A stretch of DNA of 15,408 nt from an uncultured Lachnospiraceae bacterium (lineage in GTDB: Bacteria > Bacillota > Clostridia > Lachnospirales > Lachnospiraceae): assembly GCA_910586605.1 (NCBI GenBank), contig CAJUJR010000065.1, positions 1-15,408 on the forward strand, given 5' to 3'. The translations under genes were made by a program, and so were the position numbers. The notes beneath the pieces were generated by a model that was not told the origin of the DNA, searched no databases, and saw only the letters and a program-made list of their open reading frames with translations. Each line of letters begins with the position of its first letter. Within the stretch, counting starts at the first letter, position 1. This document shows, in pieces, positions 14,839 through 15,408 of the stretch.

Positions 14839-15054
14839 ATGATGCCAGTGCTGAAAATCAGATTGCAGGGAACGAAAAAGGAACTCCGGTGGTTTCTGAA
14901 AGGTATGGAGAGAGATTCCAGATATGAGGTTGAGAATGTATCTACATTCAAACCATGTGACGGGGATGCCCGATTCCGCAGATTGTATGTAAATTTGAGA
15001 CGAAAAGAGAAAAAGCAGAGTGGCAAAGGGGTGACAGGCGGGGTAAAAACATAG
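14839..15054 (+). CDS. Small DUF3970/YvzF-like protein of mobile-element type
   Basis: The 71-residue product (from ATG 14839; a second ATG follows at 14842) begins MMPVLKIRLQGTKKELRWFL, then KGMERDSRYEVENVS and FRRLYVNLRRKEKK. The pattern 'v-k-I-r-L-q-G-T-k-k-e-l-r-w-f-l' and the later 'fR-y-V-ev' strand are what I recall for DUF3970, a small family common on integrative and conjugative elements in Firmicutes; its function is unknown. The upstream AAAGAAG is a poor binding site, so expression may be weak. The C-terminal 20 residues are Lys/Gly-rich. It lies just beyond the ppdK terminator and 80 bases before a broken parA start, which supports a mobile origin. The family call is from memory and could be wrong. 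Confidence 0.5.
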   Translation: MMPVLKIRLQGTKKELRWFLKGMERDSRYEVENVSTFKPCDGDARFRRLYVNLRRKEKKQSGKGVTGGVKT

Positions 15055-15134
15055 AAAGTTATTGAGTAGAGAAGAAGTTGAGCTTGTGGAGATGGTTGTT
15101 GCATAAAAAATAAAGAATACGGAAGTTCAGAATT

Positions 15135-15266
15135 ATGAGCAGAGTGATAGCAATAGCAAATCAAAAAGGTGGTGTTTCCAAACAGCATTTTACGTATGTG
15201 GGGGGCAGTATGGCAAAAAAGATACCAAACTTGAAAACTTATCAAAAACAGTTCATATGCCCATAG
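15135..15266 (+). pseudogene. ParA N-terminal fragment broken in the Walker A motif
   Basis: From ATG 15135 the sequence reads MSRVIAIANQKGGVSK, which is the typical start of a ParA/Soj partition ATPase (deviant Walker A, normally KGGVGKTTT). Directly after the second Lys the match ends. The frame continues with unrelated residues (QHFTYVGGSMAKK...) and stops at 15264-15266, after 43 codons, against about 250-280 for ParA. The nucleotide-binding Thr residues and the rest of the ATPase are missing, so it is not functional. A deletion joining the parA start to another element gene is the simplest reading. No clear ribosome binding site precedes it. Confidence 0.6.
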
Positions 15267-15408
15267 AGGAGATCCGCCTCTCGGAAACAGAAGGGCTGGG
15301 CCGCATTTTCATGGATGTTTATTCACAGCAGGCCGATATGATGACGGATAGCAGACAGCAGACAGCAGGGCAAAGTGAAGCATGCCTTCAGGGACATTCT
15401 GGGCATAG
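15257..15408 (+). other. Open fragment of unknown gene running off the window
   Basis: A frame different from the ParA fragment stays open to the right edge. From the ATG at 15257 it begins MPIEEIRLSETEGLGRIFMD and contains DVYSQQADMM. The same frame is open upstream through the parA junction (...KKDTKLENLSKTVH), so this may be the middle or end of a larger gene that was joined by deletion. No ribosome binding site supports the ATG. Amino-acid composition looks like real protein, but no family is recognised. Confidence 0.3.
15350..15368. repeat. Short 7-base tandem repeat
   Basis: AGCAGAC occurs twice in tandem (15350-15356, 15357-15363) followed by a partial copy AGCAG. It lies in the open fragment at the right edge. 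Confidence 0.7.

Noticed and set aside
1..15408. CRISPR array, tRNA or rRNA genes, insertion sequences
   Set aside because: I saw no regularly spaced repeats, no cloverleaf-like segments, no rRNA-like sequence and no transposase-like frame.

Overview
The window looks like chromosome from a gut-type, low-to-mid GC Firmicute, most likely a Lachnospiraceae (Clostridium cluster XIVa) relative. The reasons are strong AGGAGG-type ribosome binding sites, sigma-A-like promoters, a clostridial pyruvate phosphate dikinase whose phospho-histidine falls at residue 455, Big_2-type domains on a secreted glycosidase, and a ParA-like start typical of clostridial conjugative elements. This is inferred from protein character, not from a database search.

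Layout. Positions 1-2560: a secreted multidomain GH5-like glycanase (Big_2, linker, GH5, C-terminal beta-rich domain) behind a promoter that overlaps a 17-bp palindrome. The gene is split by an apparent 1-base deletion near 1409-1414, inside the catalytic domain. Positions 2620-4332 (minus strand): an orphan ABC substrate-binding lipoprotein and a small unrecognised beta-rich protein, each with its own near-consensus promoter and a hairpin terminator. Positions 4440-9711 (plus strand): a stand-alone HD-GYP phosphodiesterase with a long structured leader, a MATE transporter, and a large cytoplasmic GH3 glycosidase with an unusual inserted domain and C-terminal extension. MATE and GH3 are 26 bases apart and probably co-transcribed. 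Positions 9684-10889 (minus strand): a CapA-family lipoprotein that overlaps the GH3 gene tail to tail by 28 bases. Positions 11033-11713: a bacterial PH-like protein with a leader that may be attenuated. Positions 11737-14793: ppdK (pyruvate phosphate dikinase) with its own promoter and leader, a candidate 35-residue protein after it, and a strong terminator. Positions 14794-15408: remains of a mobile element, with a small DUF3970/YvzF-like protein, a parA start that breaks inside the Walker A motif, and a further open fragment running off the edge.

How the parts relate. The GH5 enzyme would act outside the cell on plant or beta-glucan polymer, and the GH3 enzyme inside the cell on the oligosaccharides that enter. 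PPDK links phosphoenolpyruvate and pyruvate in the glycolysis that follows. HD-GYP suggests that c-di-GMP is turned over in this strain. No single novel multi-gene system is evident. The most unusual items are the broken GH5 gene, the small protein at 3906-4274, the structured leaders, and the truncated element at the right edge.
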